64,000 bases of DNA from Rhynchospora pubera (lineage: Eukaryota > Streptophyta > Magnoliopsida > Poales > Cyperaceae), in NCBI GenBank assembly GCA_028095005.1, contig CM051460.1, forward strand, positions 288,378,653 to 288,442,652, given 5' to 3'. The notes under the pieces were generated by a model, which was given only the letters and a program-made list of their open reading frames with translations, was not told where the DNA came from and ran no database searches. Positions within the stretch are counted from its first letter, which is position 1, and the number at the start of each line of letters is the position of its first letter. Below are positions 49,677 to 63,259 of this stretch, in pieces. A program made the translations under genes and the position numbers.

Positions 49677-51068
49677 TGTTAGGAAATTGCCCAATTTTAA
49701 TTTTGTGACTAATTACTATTAATTAATCCAATTAAAACACAAGCAACACGAGATCTAGTACTTTAAGCAATAGACACAAAGAGAAAGAGGAGAAATCGAT
49801 ACCTCCCGCGAAATCGTATTCGCGGGGCTCGACCAAGGCATGGGAATCGATGGCGTGCCTTCTCCACCGTCTCCACCACGTCTCGTAACCGCCCTCGAGT
49901 CCACCAAGGAGGATTAATCACGTTCTACAAGGTACGTGCTAGCGTACCCAAAGAACAAGCCTAATCCCTATGGTTTTCTCTCTTGCATCAATCAACAACC
50001 TTGATTTAGTGGAGAGAAAATAGCTCAACACATGAGCAAAAGAGAGAAGGAGAGGGTGAAAAATGGCGGCCTCATGGGAGGAAATGAGAGGAGAGAGAAA
50101 GCTAGGTGGAGGCTCTCATAAGTGGTCCTTATATAGAGCACAAAACCTAATTGACCTCTTGCATAATTACAACTATGCCATCCCACCTACCACCATAATG
50201 GGCAGCCACGAAATGGGCCTTTATGGGCCATTTAACCCCTTCATTTGGACCATTAATTCATATAATTAAGGTCCCTCAACTTTGCTCTTTAATTGGGCTA
50301 TATATTTGCTATTTAAATAACGGCCCAATTCATCAATATAACCATTTATATTAATAAGTGTTGAACTAAATTAATTATTAACTCATTAATAATTGTTTTA
50401 GGATTAGTTAATGCATTAATTTATTTCTATATGATCCATTGACTTAATTAATTATAACGGTTCGCAACGGTATATAATTAATTAATCAATCTTATCATAT
50501 TTCCACAGAACTTACTGCTGTGAATAAATAAATAATGCACTGTGTGATTAATGTCCTATTTGTGTGACCCTTTGAGGATTTATGCTATGTTGGCCATGGA
50601 ATTAAATCGTTATTTAATTCCAATAATCATAAGTGGTATCTAGCAACACGTTATGATTCCCAATTCGCATAAATAGTGTACTGCTACAATATTTCAATCC
50701 TGCATAAGAGAATAAATATGTTTCTCTATTTTGATTCTTATGTCTCACGATATCATCGTATAATCCAAGATACATATGCAATTAAGTTGGTAACTCTTTA
50801 CCTATGATTAGTAGAACTTAATCATCACTTAACTTGCATACTAATCTTATAAGATAATTAATGTTCCTTGTTAATTATCAAGATTATGAACCGTTTAGAT
50901 TTATTATTGTCATTCTAAAGAATGATCCACAGAGATCTACAATTCAGATCCTCAACCTGAATGATCTGTCAATAATAAACCTAGGAACAGATGATAAAAT
51001 ATCATCCAAAAAACATAGACTAATAATTAAGTCATTAAATTATTGACTTCTAGGACATAACTCTAACA
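49677..51068 (-). repeat. 3' LTR of the 9.3-kb element, with internal deletion
   Basis: 1392 bp, from TGTTAGGAAATTGCCC to CATAACTCTAACA in plus orientation. It is collinear with the right LTR except that 371 bp are missing between 50772 and 50773. A 68-codon frame at 50063-50269 is present in both LTRs, antisense to the element, and is not considered a gene. Confidence 0.95.
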
Positions 51069-51079
51069 ATCTCCCACTT
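51069..51079 (-). other. Polypurine tract of the 9.3-kb element
   Basis: On the minus strand AAGTGGGAGAT lies directly before the TGTTAG start of the 3' LTR. This is the classic position and a common sequence for plant Copia elements. Confidence 0.8.
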
Positions 51080-54000
51080 GGCCTAGAGTCAATCAGTAGT
51101 GACTTCTAGCCAACGAAGAATTGAGAACAATGTCATATATCTACATATATACATGTCTCGGACCTCAAAATAAATAATACGCTTATAGCTAGTTACTCAT
51201 ACGTCCACCACGTATGGATGCATAACTGCATCTCGTATACTGCTCAAGGTAGAGGTCGTGCTAGAGTGTTCGCTGTGTTCGCGAACCTATCCAAAAATTG
51301 TTTGACCATATATATATATATACTCCTATATATATTCTTGATCACCATCATATGATATCAAGTGATATCGTTATAGATCATATTTGAATCTCCAATGTAA
51401 CATTGGGTTCTTTAGGAGTAAGTTATAGTTCGAGATGCTTAGAACCATAATAACTCAACTAAGAAATCGATCCGAAATAAACTTCTTTTATTGCTTCACA
51501 AGTTGCTATGTATTTTGCTTTGGTGACGGAAACGGTTGTAATATTTCATTTAGAACACCTTCTAAACTTACAACACCACCTTTTAGCAAAATATGTATTT
51601 CAACTGTGATTATATCAATCTTTCGAAAAACTATCATTAGTGTAATTAACTTACACGAGCTCTCTTTCATCTCAAGAGATGAAACATTATATCACTTTTT
51701 CTCATAAGGTACTCGAGGATATCCTTGACTATCGTCCTAATGTGTCTCTCTTGTATCCATTTGACAACTCTTTGTCATATCCTTTGGATACTACACATCG
51801 GGGCATATGCATAAATATGACGTACACAATGAAACTCATAATGAAAGAATGCTTGAACTATTTCATGCACTTTCTTGAATTGAGTTGCAATAGACCGAGT
51901 TAAAACACTCAAGTCATGTCATGTGACGTACAGTTAGACATCCTTTCTTGGAGTGTAACTTTCGTGTTTCTAGAACACTTCGTCAATATATGCATATTTG
52001 TTCAAACCTGACATCCATCATAATCTATCTTCATAGATTTGTTTCCTAGGATCAGGTGATTTCGCCCAAGTTCTCATTTGAGAAAGCATTCTCCAAAGAG
52101 ATCTTGACAATATTCATTTTCTTAATGTTATTCCCAATTAATGAATTGTTATCTTTGAACAATACAAGTAATACAATTATGTTCCCACTGAATATCTTGT
52201 TTATACAAGATACTTTTGACGAAGTTCAACTCCTTGACTTCATTGTCAAAACTTTTATTCCAATCTCCACAACACTTGCTTTAATCCATTTATGGATCCT
52301 TGAAGCATGCGTATGTTTTTAGCAATACATAAAACCTCGATTTGTGTCAAATGCACAACATCATCCTTCATTCATACGAAGAAGGCGGTTTTATGTGTTT
52401 TTCCATATATCAATATATATAAAATACAACTATTGCTAGAATGATCTTTATTGACTTTTACATAGCCACAAGCAAGAGGTTGTGCTTTGTACGTAGTCAA
52501 CTAGTCATCGACTTAGACATAGCTACAAGCGAGAAGCCGCGTTTTGTATATAGTCGATTTGTTATCCATGTCGATCTTTCCTTTTGAAGATCTAAAACGT
52601 TCTTGATGGATTGCTCCTTCATGAACATCAACCAAGATCTATACCTTGTTGTTATACATGGATTTTATTTAAAGATCATATGAATTCAAACCATATATGT
52701 GGAATCGGATCGTTCCATCGTTTCCTTGTTTATCAACGGATTCTCATATGCTAAGTTTGAGAATGTCGTGAAGCCAATGCACCAAACGGCTTAGGCAATC
52801 AACTCTCGTTGATCTTTTGTAGGATTGGTACTTGAGGTTCATGAACTTCTTCTACAACGATTTGTTGAACGAGTTCTTGACTCCTCATATATTCCATGAG
52901 TTTCTCGAACATCATCAACTCGTGAGATGGTTGAGTCCTCATTGGAAGGAGCGTACTATTAAACTTCTTTCAAAACAACTTGTGAATGAAGTTTCGCTCA
53001 ACTCCCACTAAGTACCATGTATGGAGTGACAAGTTTCCCATAAGAGTACTTCTTGTAGTGACGCATAAACTATTTTAATGCTCACTTTACTCCCACTACT
53101 TCTTCTTGAGAATTTCAATTCATCAAGACTACATTATGATTAGCAACAACTACTTTGTTTTTATCATATTCGTGGAAGTAGTGCCTTTTAATATAAAGCA
53201 TCCTACAAATATTACAGTGTCTTATTTGGTTTAAGCTTACAAGTCGACAATACTTGAAATAAGCTTCTCAACACCAAATCTTGAGAAGTATTATACTTAG
53301 AGATCAAAATCTCGTAAGATATCTTCTTCAATAGACTTTAATGGAACACCATTCAGTGTAAACAATATTGTCCTCAAACATAATTCCCTAATACGAGTCG
53401 AATAAGTCAATTTGATTTATTACCGATCGAACTATACTAAATATTGTCCGATACCTCCATTCTTGGACATTTTATTCCTCATGGAGCGAGTAGTGAAACT
53501 AATTTCATACTCTTTAGATAATATTTCAAATCACATGACTTAACTACTTATTTACCACGATTAATTGTAAGACTTCTATTTTTCTTGAACGGTCTTTTAA
53601 ACTTCACTCTTGAACTCCTTTGAACTAGTCAAAAGGTTCATACTTATACCTTATCAAATAGATATGTTAATATCTACAATGATCGTTGGTTAAGTAGTAA
53701 AGTATCAACAACCTTTCATTGCACAAGTACTTATAGGTCTTTATACATCGATATGTATAAGTCCTAATTAGTTCACTTGTCCTTAAACCTTCATAGGTTA
53801 AAGGCGCTTTTGTCATTTAACAAACATGATTCGCATATCAATCGATTTGAAATCGAATTGAATTTCGAGCTCTACGTTACGTAGACTCTCGTAATGCGAT
53901 TCTCGTTTATGTATGTGACTAAGCGGTTATATATAACATGAAAGTCAAAATACTTTATGTTAAGTCTTACGCATCTTATTTGTCATTCAAAATTGTTTAT

Positions 54001-57000
54001 CTATTTCAAGCAAATTCAATCAAGATGCATGAAATCATATAAACAAATCCATGATAAAAGAACTTGTCTTTTACTAAACATAGTCATCCATCATTGAATA
54101 TGAAATGGAGATATTATGAGAGGTTTTAGAATTAAGGTATGCAACCTTCAATTCCTAAACAAACTCTTAATAAAGATAACTCTACGTATTCAATGGTAAT
54201 GACTTAAATGAATAAGTCATTTCCTATACGGAGTTAACTTTGCATCTCTCGAACATTCTTTTATTCTTCATTGCTAACACATTTCTTTAAATGCGAGCAT
54301 ATGAACTAGTATCAAGTTACTAGTGTGAATTAAAGATAGTGAGATAATTTGAACGACAAATACACTTTAGGATTAGAATATTTCTAATCGTCACAATCAT
54401 GGTATTTCGGACAACCTTTCAAATGCCTCCCATAAACGGCAAATGAAACATCTCATGTGACACATGGTCATCAATGAGAGTCTCGAAATTTCAACTCATA
54501 CATTGGTGAAGTATTTCTTGAATACTTAATCAATCACCTTTTTGCATTAACATGCGTGCGAAAAAGGTAACATTATATCCTTCATGATTCCAAAGAGATC
54601 GTATGACAATATCAACAATCCTTGATATCGGAGATTAATATCTCTAGTCATCAATTAGCTACTTCAATCTTTCGATTTGTGAGCTAATGAAACATTCATA
54701 TAACTTCTTTTAAAAGAATAATCTCTTGGTCAACTCATATTCTTTATACTCAATCATAAATGACGGAGTTAATATCTACTTTCTCCAAGAACATTTTCTT
54801 GAGTAAGCGGATGAGAACATACGAGTTAATTTTTAGTCCATATGAATTCGCTAATTCAAAGGTCTAGAAATTTCAAATGAGGATATTAAGCATACGCTTT
54901 ATTGAATAACTTTTCGCCAAAAGTCAATCAATCATCGCGTTGCTACGTTCGGGTAGTTTGAGGAAAGTTTTGGGAATTGACATACTCAAATTTCTCTTCA
55001 CTAAGATCGTGTCTTAGGAATCGGTATTACTTCTTTAAGTGAATACTTTTAGAAACGAGTTTGTTAATTTTCAAAGATTGATCGCAACAAAATTAACAAT
55101 TTAAACATCTATAACAAAATCAATTTACGGTCATTTAGTTTATGCAATTGTTTTATTTATAACAAATAAAACTCCCACTACAATTATTTAATGTCCCTAA
55201 TGTAGTAGGTTTTCCAAGATCCCTATTTTCGTTGAGATGGTGCTAGCGTCGGCGTGACACCAAAAACAACTAGATAGAGTAGGTTCTCCAACCAATCATT
55301 CCATATGATTCTTGGTTTGTGAAATATCACATGTACATCCACAAACTTTGCCCCGATGTCCAATCCGATTAGAAAACATCGTTAAGTAACCTTTCTCTAT
55401 TTGCTCCTAGTAAATCCGATTTACACCCCGACACGGATGATGGAACACGATGTCCCGCGTCGGCGAGAATGCATCAATGAACGATCATACACGTTAGAAG
55501 GGGATAGAGAGAAGGAGGGCGATTTAACTTAATCATGTTTTGTTTGGGACAATCAATTAAGTGACACTTGTTTGGTGGTCATGTAAGCATACACCCATAC
55601 CTAGCCTATGACAATTCATAGCAATCACAAGCAATCACATATAAGCATCTCATAGTTGTGGGTTTGTATGGCTCCCGCTTGCATTAGTTTCGCCACATCG
55701 TCCATGGAGCAAAACTAATCTAATCCTTGTCCCTCCCACTAAATTCTATAAGGATCTAAATCCTATAAAATAAAGGTACAAAATACATGTGAAAACATCC
55801 TATTCCCATCCTAGTCTTAGGGGCATGCAAGCCTCACAAGTTACATTAAAATTAATCAACAAATTAATTAATTAATGGCACCAAAGGCCGCATTACAAAC
55901 ATTCACACATGCATTCAAATACAACCACAAGGCATTGAGTCTTGAGCCATACTAAACCTATCCACCTACAAAACAAAGTTAGCACATACAAGAACTTTGT
56001 TTCCAATTAACGATTTTCAAGCATCTTTGCGTATCGTTTGCTATAAGTAAATTCCGTGTACAAATTCTCAATTTTAAACAACCAAACTTGTTTAAATTCA
56101 TTTAGAAATTTCTTTCAACATCCCATAACTGAAAGGAGATCAAACAAGGAGTTTTCTAATTAATTTCAACTAGTTTGAATACTTAGAAAAACAGTAATTT
56201 ACCAAAAAACGTAACTAATGGAATCCAACAAAAACAACAGTTTTCGGTCTCCAAAAATTCTCAAATAAATTACGTAAGCTCCTTATCATAGTTGTGATTA
56301 CCAGTAAAAATTTCAAGAAGAGATCTTAAACCATCTGGGAGAATAAAAAATGACAAATCTCTTACAAGTGCACGAAACACCGTTATGAGATTTTCAGCTT
56401 ATCCTCTCAATCATTTGGTCTGTTAGACCACCTTCTATCCATTTTTTATATATACAATATACATAGAAAAACTAGTTTAGACTATAGGCTATCCATCTAT
56501 GAAAAGAAAATAACCAAGTTCAGTTCAAAAAAATCGAGTTACATACTAAACAATCAACAAATTCTGTACTGGAACAGACTGTCGATCGAAATGTTTTAAC
56601 CAAGTTGAAGGTCCAAACTTCCCTGACAAATTATGAAACTAATTTTCCTGGAATCCTAACTCAAAATAGAACAACTCCATTTAAACAGAATTTTTAAAGG
56701 AGTTCTCAGTTGGTACAGTTTATTAGAACAATCGATTTGCTCAACAAACTGGATCTGACAAGATCTTCCTTTTCATAATTGAAAACCCACAAATTAATCC
56801 GAGTCATGCAACAATTTATACATGCTCAGAAAGAGCTTCAAGTCCTCTTTATTTCTAGCCATAGAACACTGGTACTTATATTCAAAATATAAATCTTTCA
56901 AGCCATTCAAACAGGACAGTGCGAGCAGAAACTGGTTCTGCGCACTGTCGCCGTTTTATTCACAATAAATCTATACTAATTCAGAAAAATGTGAATCCAA

Positions 57001-57200
57001 CGCCAAAAGAATCACAATCCAAAAATCTACAACTTTCATGTAGATGGAAAAAACTTCCAGAGAACTTATCAAAGCGAAAAACGCGAAACAACACAGAAAA
57101 TACCATTTCCAGACAGCAAACAAACGCATCATCTCTACTAATCCGTTAATTAGCCAATTTCTCTTAATTAAGTGTCAAAATAGCTTAAGTACGACCATGT
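51080..57200 (-). other. Non-coding interior of the 9.3-kb element
   Basis: About 6.1 kb, AT-rich, with stop codons in all frames. It has an internal 57-bp tandem duplication starting at 52460 and 52517 (ACATAGCCACAAGCAAGAGG and a variant). No domain of gag, protease, integrase, reverse transcriptase or a captured host gene was recognised. Confidence 0.7.
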
Positions 57201-57212
57201 GCTCTGATACCA
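57201..57212 (-). other. Primer binding site of the 9.3-kb element
   Basis: Plus strand GCTCTGATACCA, which reads TGGTATCAGAGC on the minus strand, one base after the end of the 5' LTR. Complementary to initiator Met tRNA. It fixes the orientation of the element. Confidence 0.92.
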
Positions 57213-57213
57213 C

Positions 57214-58976
57214 TGTTAGGAAATTGCCCAATTTTAATTTTGTGACTAATTACTATTAATTAATCCAATTAAAACACAAGCAACACGAGATCTAGTACTT
57301 TAAGCAATAGACACAAAGAGAAAGAGGAGAAATCGATACCTCCCGCGAAATCGTATTCGCGGGGCTCGACCAAGGCATGGGAATCGATGGCGTGCCTTCT
57401 CCACCGTCTCCACCACGTCTCGTAACCGCCCTCGAGTCCACCAAGGAGGATTAATCACGTTCTACAAGGTACGTGCTAGCGTACCCAAAGAACAAGCCTA
57501 ATCCCTATGGTTTTCTCTCTTGCATCAATCAACAACCTTGATTTAGTGGAGATAAAATAGCTCAACACATGAGCAAAAGAGAGAAGGAGAGGGTGAAAAA
57601 TGGCGGCCTCATGGGAGGAAATGAGAGGAGAGAGAAAGCTAGGTGGAGGCTCTCATAAGTGGTCTTTATATAGAGCACAAAACCTAATTGACCTCTTGCA
57701 TAATTACAACTATGCCATCCCACCTACCACCATAATGGGCAGCCACGAAATGGGCCTTTATGGGCCATTTAACCCCTTCATTTGGACCATTAATTCATAT
57801 AATTAAGGTCCCTCAACTTTGCTCTTTAATTGGGCTATATATTTGCTATTTAAATAACGGCCCAATTCATCAATATAACCATTTATATTAATAAGTGTTG
57901 AACTAAATTAATTATTAACTCATTAATAATTGTTTTAGGATTAGTTAATGCATTGATTTATTTCTATATGATCCATTGACTTAATTAATTATAACGGTTC
58001 GCAACGGTATATAATTAATTAATCAATCTTATCATATTTCCACAGAACTTACTGCTGTGAATAAATAAATAATGCACTGTGTGATTAATGTCCTATTTGT
58101 GTGACCCTTTGAGGATTTATGCTATGTTGGCCATGGAATTAAATCGTTATTTAATTCCAATAATCATAAGTGGTATCTAGCAACACGTTATGATTCCCAA
58201 TTCGCATAAATAGTGTACTGCTACAATATTTCAATCCTGCATAAGAGAATAAATATGTTTCTCTATTTTGATTCTTATGTCTCACGATATCATCGTATAA
58301 TCCAAGATAGGAATGTGTCATTCTTGCAGATTATACGTTTCTTGATCTAGAGTTGATCGCTTAGTTGCGCGCATACGATCCAACTCCATCAAGGGGCCCA
58401 AACAGATATCGTCACTCACTAAGTGAATTAATGAGGGACATACGGTTTTCTTGATGATTAACTTTTCCCCGCACAATTCAAGAGAACATAAATAAAGTCC
58501 GTATAGCAGCCCTTATCGGGAATCAGCGGTAGACAGTATTTATTGAACCTATCCTCATGTGGAAAAGATAAACATCTCAAACTTAGAACCAAAATCACAA
58601 CGAAATAAACAATGACACATAACACAATCCATATGTTTATTTCGATGGGTCAAGTCCTGTGCTATGTTCCATAACATACACATATGCAATTAAGTTGGTA
58701 ACTCTTTACCTATGATTAGTAGAACTTAATCATCACTTAACTTGCATACTAATCTTATAAGATAATTAATTTTCCTTGTTAATTATCAAGATTATGGACC
58801 GTTTAGATTTATTATTGTCATTCTAAAGAATGATCCACAGAGATCTACAATTCAGATCCTCAACCTGAATGATCTGTCAATAATAAACCTAGGAACAGAT
58901 GATAAAATATCATCCAAAAAACATAGACTAATAATTAAGTCATTAAATTATTGACTTCTAGGACATAACTCTAACA
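57214..58976 (-). repeat. 5' LTR of the 9.3-kb element, full length
   Basis: 1763 bp. It contains the 371 bp (58310-58680) that the other LTR lacks. Elsewhere the two copies align with no net length change and about five substitutions seen by eye. Confidence 0.95.
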
Positions 58977-60042
58977 CAAATGAATGAAAATGAATTCAAA
59001 ATCGCTTGAAATGCTCAAATATACTTAGAATCTGTAGAATCTGCAAATTATGTGAATAATTATAATGTATAATCCAATCTTTTCGAACAAATGAGTTCAT
59101 AAACAAATTATCAACTATATAAAGATCATAAATATAGATTATTGTCATCAAATGACTTAAAGTGAATGCAAAATCGCTTGAAATGATTAAATATACTTAG
59201 AATCTGTAAAATCTGCATATTATGTGAATAATTACAATGTACAATCCAATCGTATTGAATATGTGAGTTCATAAATATATTCTAGAGTACATAAAGAGCT
59301 AAAATATAGAATATTGTCATCGCATAACAAAAAATGAATGCAAAATTAATTGAAATGCCCAAATAAACTTAGAATCTATATAATATGCACATTATGTGAA
59401 TAATTACAATGTATAATCCAATCGTTTTGAATAATTGAGCTCATAAACATATTTAGACTATATAAAGAGCTTAAATTTAGATTATTGTGATCAAATAACT
59501 TAAAATGAATGCAAAATCGCTTGAAATGCTCCAATATACTCAGAATCTTTAAAATCTGCACATCGTGTGCGCAATTACAATGTATAATCCAATCGTTTTG
59601 AATAACTTAGTTCAGAAACATATTATTAACTATATGAAGAGCTTAAAATATAAATTATTGTGATCAGATGACTTAAAATGAATGTAAAATCGCTTAAATT
59701 GTTCAAATATTCTCAGAATCTGTAAAATCTGCAAATTATATTTCTTAATTACAATGTATAATATAATTATTTTGAATAAGTAAGTTCATAAATATATTCT
59801 AGTCTATATAAAGAGCTTAAACATAGATTATTGTGTTCAAATGAATTAAAATGAAAGTAGAATTGTTTCAAATGCTCAATATACTCATAATCAATAAAAT
59901 CTGCACATCATGTGCATAATTACAATGTATAATCCAATTGTTTTGAATAAGTGAGTTCATAAACATATTCTAAACTATATAAAAAAGCATAAATATAGCT
60001 TATTGTGATCAAATGACTTAAAATGAATGCAACATCGCTTGA
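58977..60042. repeat. 171-172 bp satellite, right block
   Basis: About six monomers continuing the array beyond the 9.3-kb insertion. The stretch 58985 to about 59640 is nearly identical to 48485 to about 49130, which is one 7-monomer higher-order unit away once the inserted element is taken out. The array ends within a monomer near 60042. Confidence 0.95.
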
Positions 60043-60590
60043 AACAATTGCTGAGGAACTGTAGTCGGGTCTACTAGAGGCATGCCTTCCTCCGTGCCCC
60101 TTCCTTCCACTTTTTCCATCGCTAGTTCTCTCTCTCTATGACTTTATCCCACTGCTCTTCCTGTCTCCACGAGAAACAAAATGAGGAAATGAAAAATTAA
60201 GAAGAAAAGTTGAGAATTAAAAGAAAGAAACTGAAGAGGCGTCGAGACAGTAAATGAGGAGTATATGAGAAAGCTAAACACGGGGAAGAAACCGAAGCTA
60301 CGCAACGAATATGATAAACGACTTAAATTAAAAACTTAAAAAAGCAACGGATAGGATCTGTTTTCGGTGTTTGAGCGTGTGCTTTACTTTAAAATCCGCG
60401 CAAAACTTCACGCATATTATATTACTATAGATTCCAGCTCTCCATATGATATGAACACTTGCTTTCGAAATTAGATTTTGGTAATTGTTGCAGTAACATT
60501 TTAATTTCAAAACAATCTATTAAAAAAATTGTTTTTTTTGAAGATAAATCGGAGGTCTAAGCCACCCAATTTATTTATTTTTAAATTAAA
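60043..60590. other. Non-coding flank right of the satellite
   Basis: Unique-looking AT-rich sequence with a short pyrimidine-rich part (60100-60160). No gene, terminal repeat or satellite monomer was recognised. Confidence 0.45.
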
Positions 60591-63259
60591 TGTAACACCC
60601 CAAGTTAGGGGTGGCACAGCCCGCCGTGCATATTTTATTGAAAAATAGACACAAGACGGTGAAAACAAATATGCAAGCCAATAACATAATTAAATACATT
60701 TGCCATCATAATATTTATAAAATAATACATATGAAATAACCTAGATAATATCCCTCCAAATCAAATCGGATACCATTTGAAGTAAAGTGAATGGTGTTTA
60801 ATTATAACAACACTGTACTCCATCTAGTATTTAATCAAATATTTCAACCCCTGATGGCAAACCAGCTGATTGATTTTCTTCACATAGAACTTCTCGCTTT
60901 TGTCACTTCAATACCTGGAACCCACAACCACCGTGGAAACAAAGCAAAAGCAGAGAATGAGAAATAAATTTCTCAGTGCGATTTTTAGTTCCAGTCACAT
61001 GAACATTGACTTTCACCTTTAGAATTAAAATACACACGAAGAAAATAGATATAATCGTAATTCAAGTTCAAACATGCTATAAGAAATGATGAGCCGACTA
61101 ATCAACCAATTACGGCAACCAACGAACAAAATGATAGCAAAAGTCGGCTGTGTTATTGGTTTTCTAAATAAAAACTAAGTCTGGTACTACACAGAACAGA
61201 TGACTCACCAAGCTACGAACGGCCCACCAGAACCCACGTCCGTCTCACCACAATCCACATCTGTCTGTGTTGGCTTATACCAATCCTTACTAGTCAGATG
61301 CAATATACCATTGGTCTGGTTACAACGCCCACACGAGCCACACACAATCACATTATCACAATCAAATATAAAATCTCATACAATCACATACAACATAAGA
61401 TCATACTTGTCACACAGACTTGACCACCCATACCCCGTCCAGATTCGGGCATACTGGGCCCTGTGCAAGAGCGCTACACTACACAGCGATCTGGCAGCAC
61501 GGTAGCTAACCGGCCCCAGACGAAACCTTGTCAATCTGATACTCTGAACAAGTAGTAACAAAATCCACATGCACATCATCCACAAACAATCAATCGAAAT
61601 ACCATACAACATGTTCACAATTCATATGCAAATAATAATGTGATAACCATAATATAAATATAATATCAACTTCATGCTCAAATAAATGCATTCAAGAGAC
61701 AACAACATGCACAGTTCATGTATTAAATTTCTAATAATGAAAATCAAGGTTCATGTGAAATCCGCACCTGACAAAAGTAGAAGAATATCGTGACCTATCG
61801 TGGTTCGATCGTCTCAGCAACTCTATACTAGTCTTCTCGCTCTCAAAGTCTAAGGTTAACCAAATTTCCAAAATTAAACCTCTTAAACTCCCTAACTTTA
61901 ATAAAAATTCCAGATTTGAAAAATAACACAATTTGCTTCGTAACTTCCACGTTAGCTTGTAAAACAATGAGTTATAATGTCCAAATGCATCTACAATATA
62001 ACCATATTAAGTAGCACTATATTTTATGTCATTCTATTATATTTTTCATGTCAAAAATCATAAAGAATGAAATGTTTGTTTGCTGTCCAAATTTTTGTCA
62101 TAAGGTATTTTATGCATGCAAACCATTTAAATATACAAATTTATTTCCTAAGCTATAATTTCATGCATTTATAAACATGAAGTACCATGATGCAATTATA
62201 TGCAAAATTTCCTCAAAATTCACACGTTTTTCAAATAGGCCAGATTTTAAAAGATCCAAAATAAGTATTTATGCAAAAGATTAAATGCTTAACAACACAA
62301 AATCATACATGCATTTTCGACAAGTTAACACTTGCATTAATATTCTTAAAATCTTCATAAGAACCCCTAAACTTATAAAATTTCAGAAATTAGTTAAAGT
62401 AACTACAAATGCCACATATTACCATAAGAAAATTTGTATTGCATCATGCACAACCAAAAATCTAAAAAAATTATCAATAAATTCGAAATCCTCATACTTT
62501 TCGACACAAAATCTGGATTTTTACTTAAAAATCCGAAATTTATTATTTTTAACTTAAATAAAATCTAGATCATGCATTTTTGTTTGCATGCAAGGTTTAA
62601 AAATTGTCATGAACTCTAAATATCATATAAACCTCAAACAAAAAGTTTAGATATTATTCATTTACCACAATAACCAAAGATTTAACTAAAACCACTATTT
62701 TTCAACCATGCAAAGTGGAAAACCGAAATAAATGATGGAAAAAGAAAAACTTACATGAAAATTGTTCAAAACCGAAAATAAACAACTTGCATGTTCATCT
62801 CTTGACTTCTACTATCCATTTCCCATTTTTCCCGAATTTTTCAGATTTTTCTACTAATTTTTGTGCCTGGTTTTGTGTAGGCCGAAAATGTGGAGAGAAA
62901 GAGAGAATGAGATGGGTTTTGTTTTCTCTTCTATTTTTTTTCTTTTCTTTTCTTTGGTTTGGACGGTGGAAGAGGAGAAAAGAGAGAGAGTAGATGGGTT
63001 TGTATTAATTAGAGTGGGAGAGAGAGAGTGAGTGGAAGAAAAAGGTATGATGCATCCCAAAATGAACCCCAAAGTGCTATTGATGACATGGTTTGTGCAG
63101 AAATCGTTTTCATGACATTACTATGCTAATGAATATGCTATGCATGCATTATGTAAGAATTTATTTAAGATGCATGAAATATTAGTTGAAATATATTATT
63201 TTTATTTATTTATTTATAAAAAAATATAATAAATAAAGCTAAATTTTAGAAATGTTACA
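60591..63259 (-). mobile_element. 2.67-kb LTR, Ty3/Gypsy-like, minus strand
   Basis: Begins TGTAACACCCC and ends AAATGTTACA, so the termini are TGTAAC/GTTACA inverted. On the minus strand it is preceded by a strong polypurine tract, which marks it as the 3' LTR of an element lying to its right. A TGTAACA start after TTTTAGGGGGGAGGGA is typical of Del/Tekay-like Gypsy chromoviruses. No open frame inside looks like a protein. A second LTR is not in the window. Confidence 0.75.

Larger units (their letters stand above)
49677..58976 (-). mobile_element. 9.3-kb LTR element without coding capacity (LARD-like, Copia-type ends)
   Basis: Flanked by the duplication CAAAT (49672-49676 and 58977-58981), so it inserted into the satellite. 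The primer site for initiator Met tRNA lies beside the right LTR on the minus strand and the purine-rich AAGTGGGAGAT beside the left LTR, so the element reads right to left. The internal 6.1 kb (51069-57213) has no gag or pol frame; the longest open frames are about 90 codons and unlike retrotransposon proteins. LTR starts of the type TGTTAGAGTTATGTCC and GTGGGAGATTGTTAG junctions are common in plant Copia elements. About five LTR substitutions are visible, so the insertion is young. Confidence 0.88.

Noticed and set aside
50063..50269. 68-codon frame MAASWEEMRGERKLGGG... repeated exactly at 57600-57806
   Set aside because: The two copies are the two LTRs of one young element, so identity is no sign of selection. 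The frame is antisense to the element.
51435..52322. Plus-strand frames of 74-90 codons in the 9.3-kb element
   Set aside because: They are AT-rich, antisense to the element, unlike any retrotransposon protein, and no longer than chance allows in 6 kb.
61200..61505. 101-codon plus-strand frame inside the 2.67-kb LTR
   Set aside because: It lies within an LTR, antisense to it, with composition typical of a GC-richer LTR patch and no recognisable domain.
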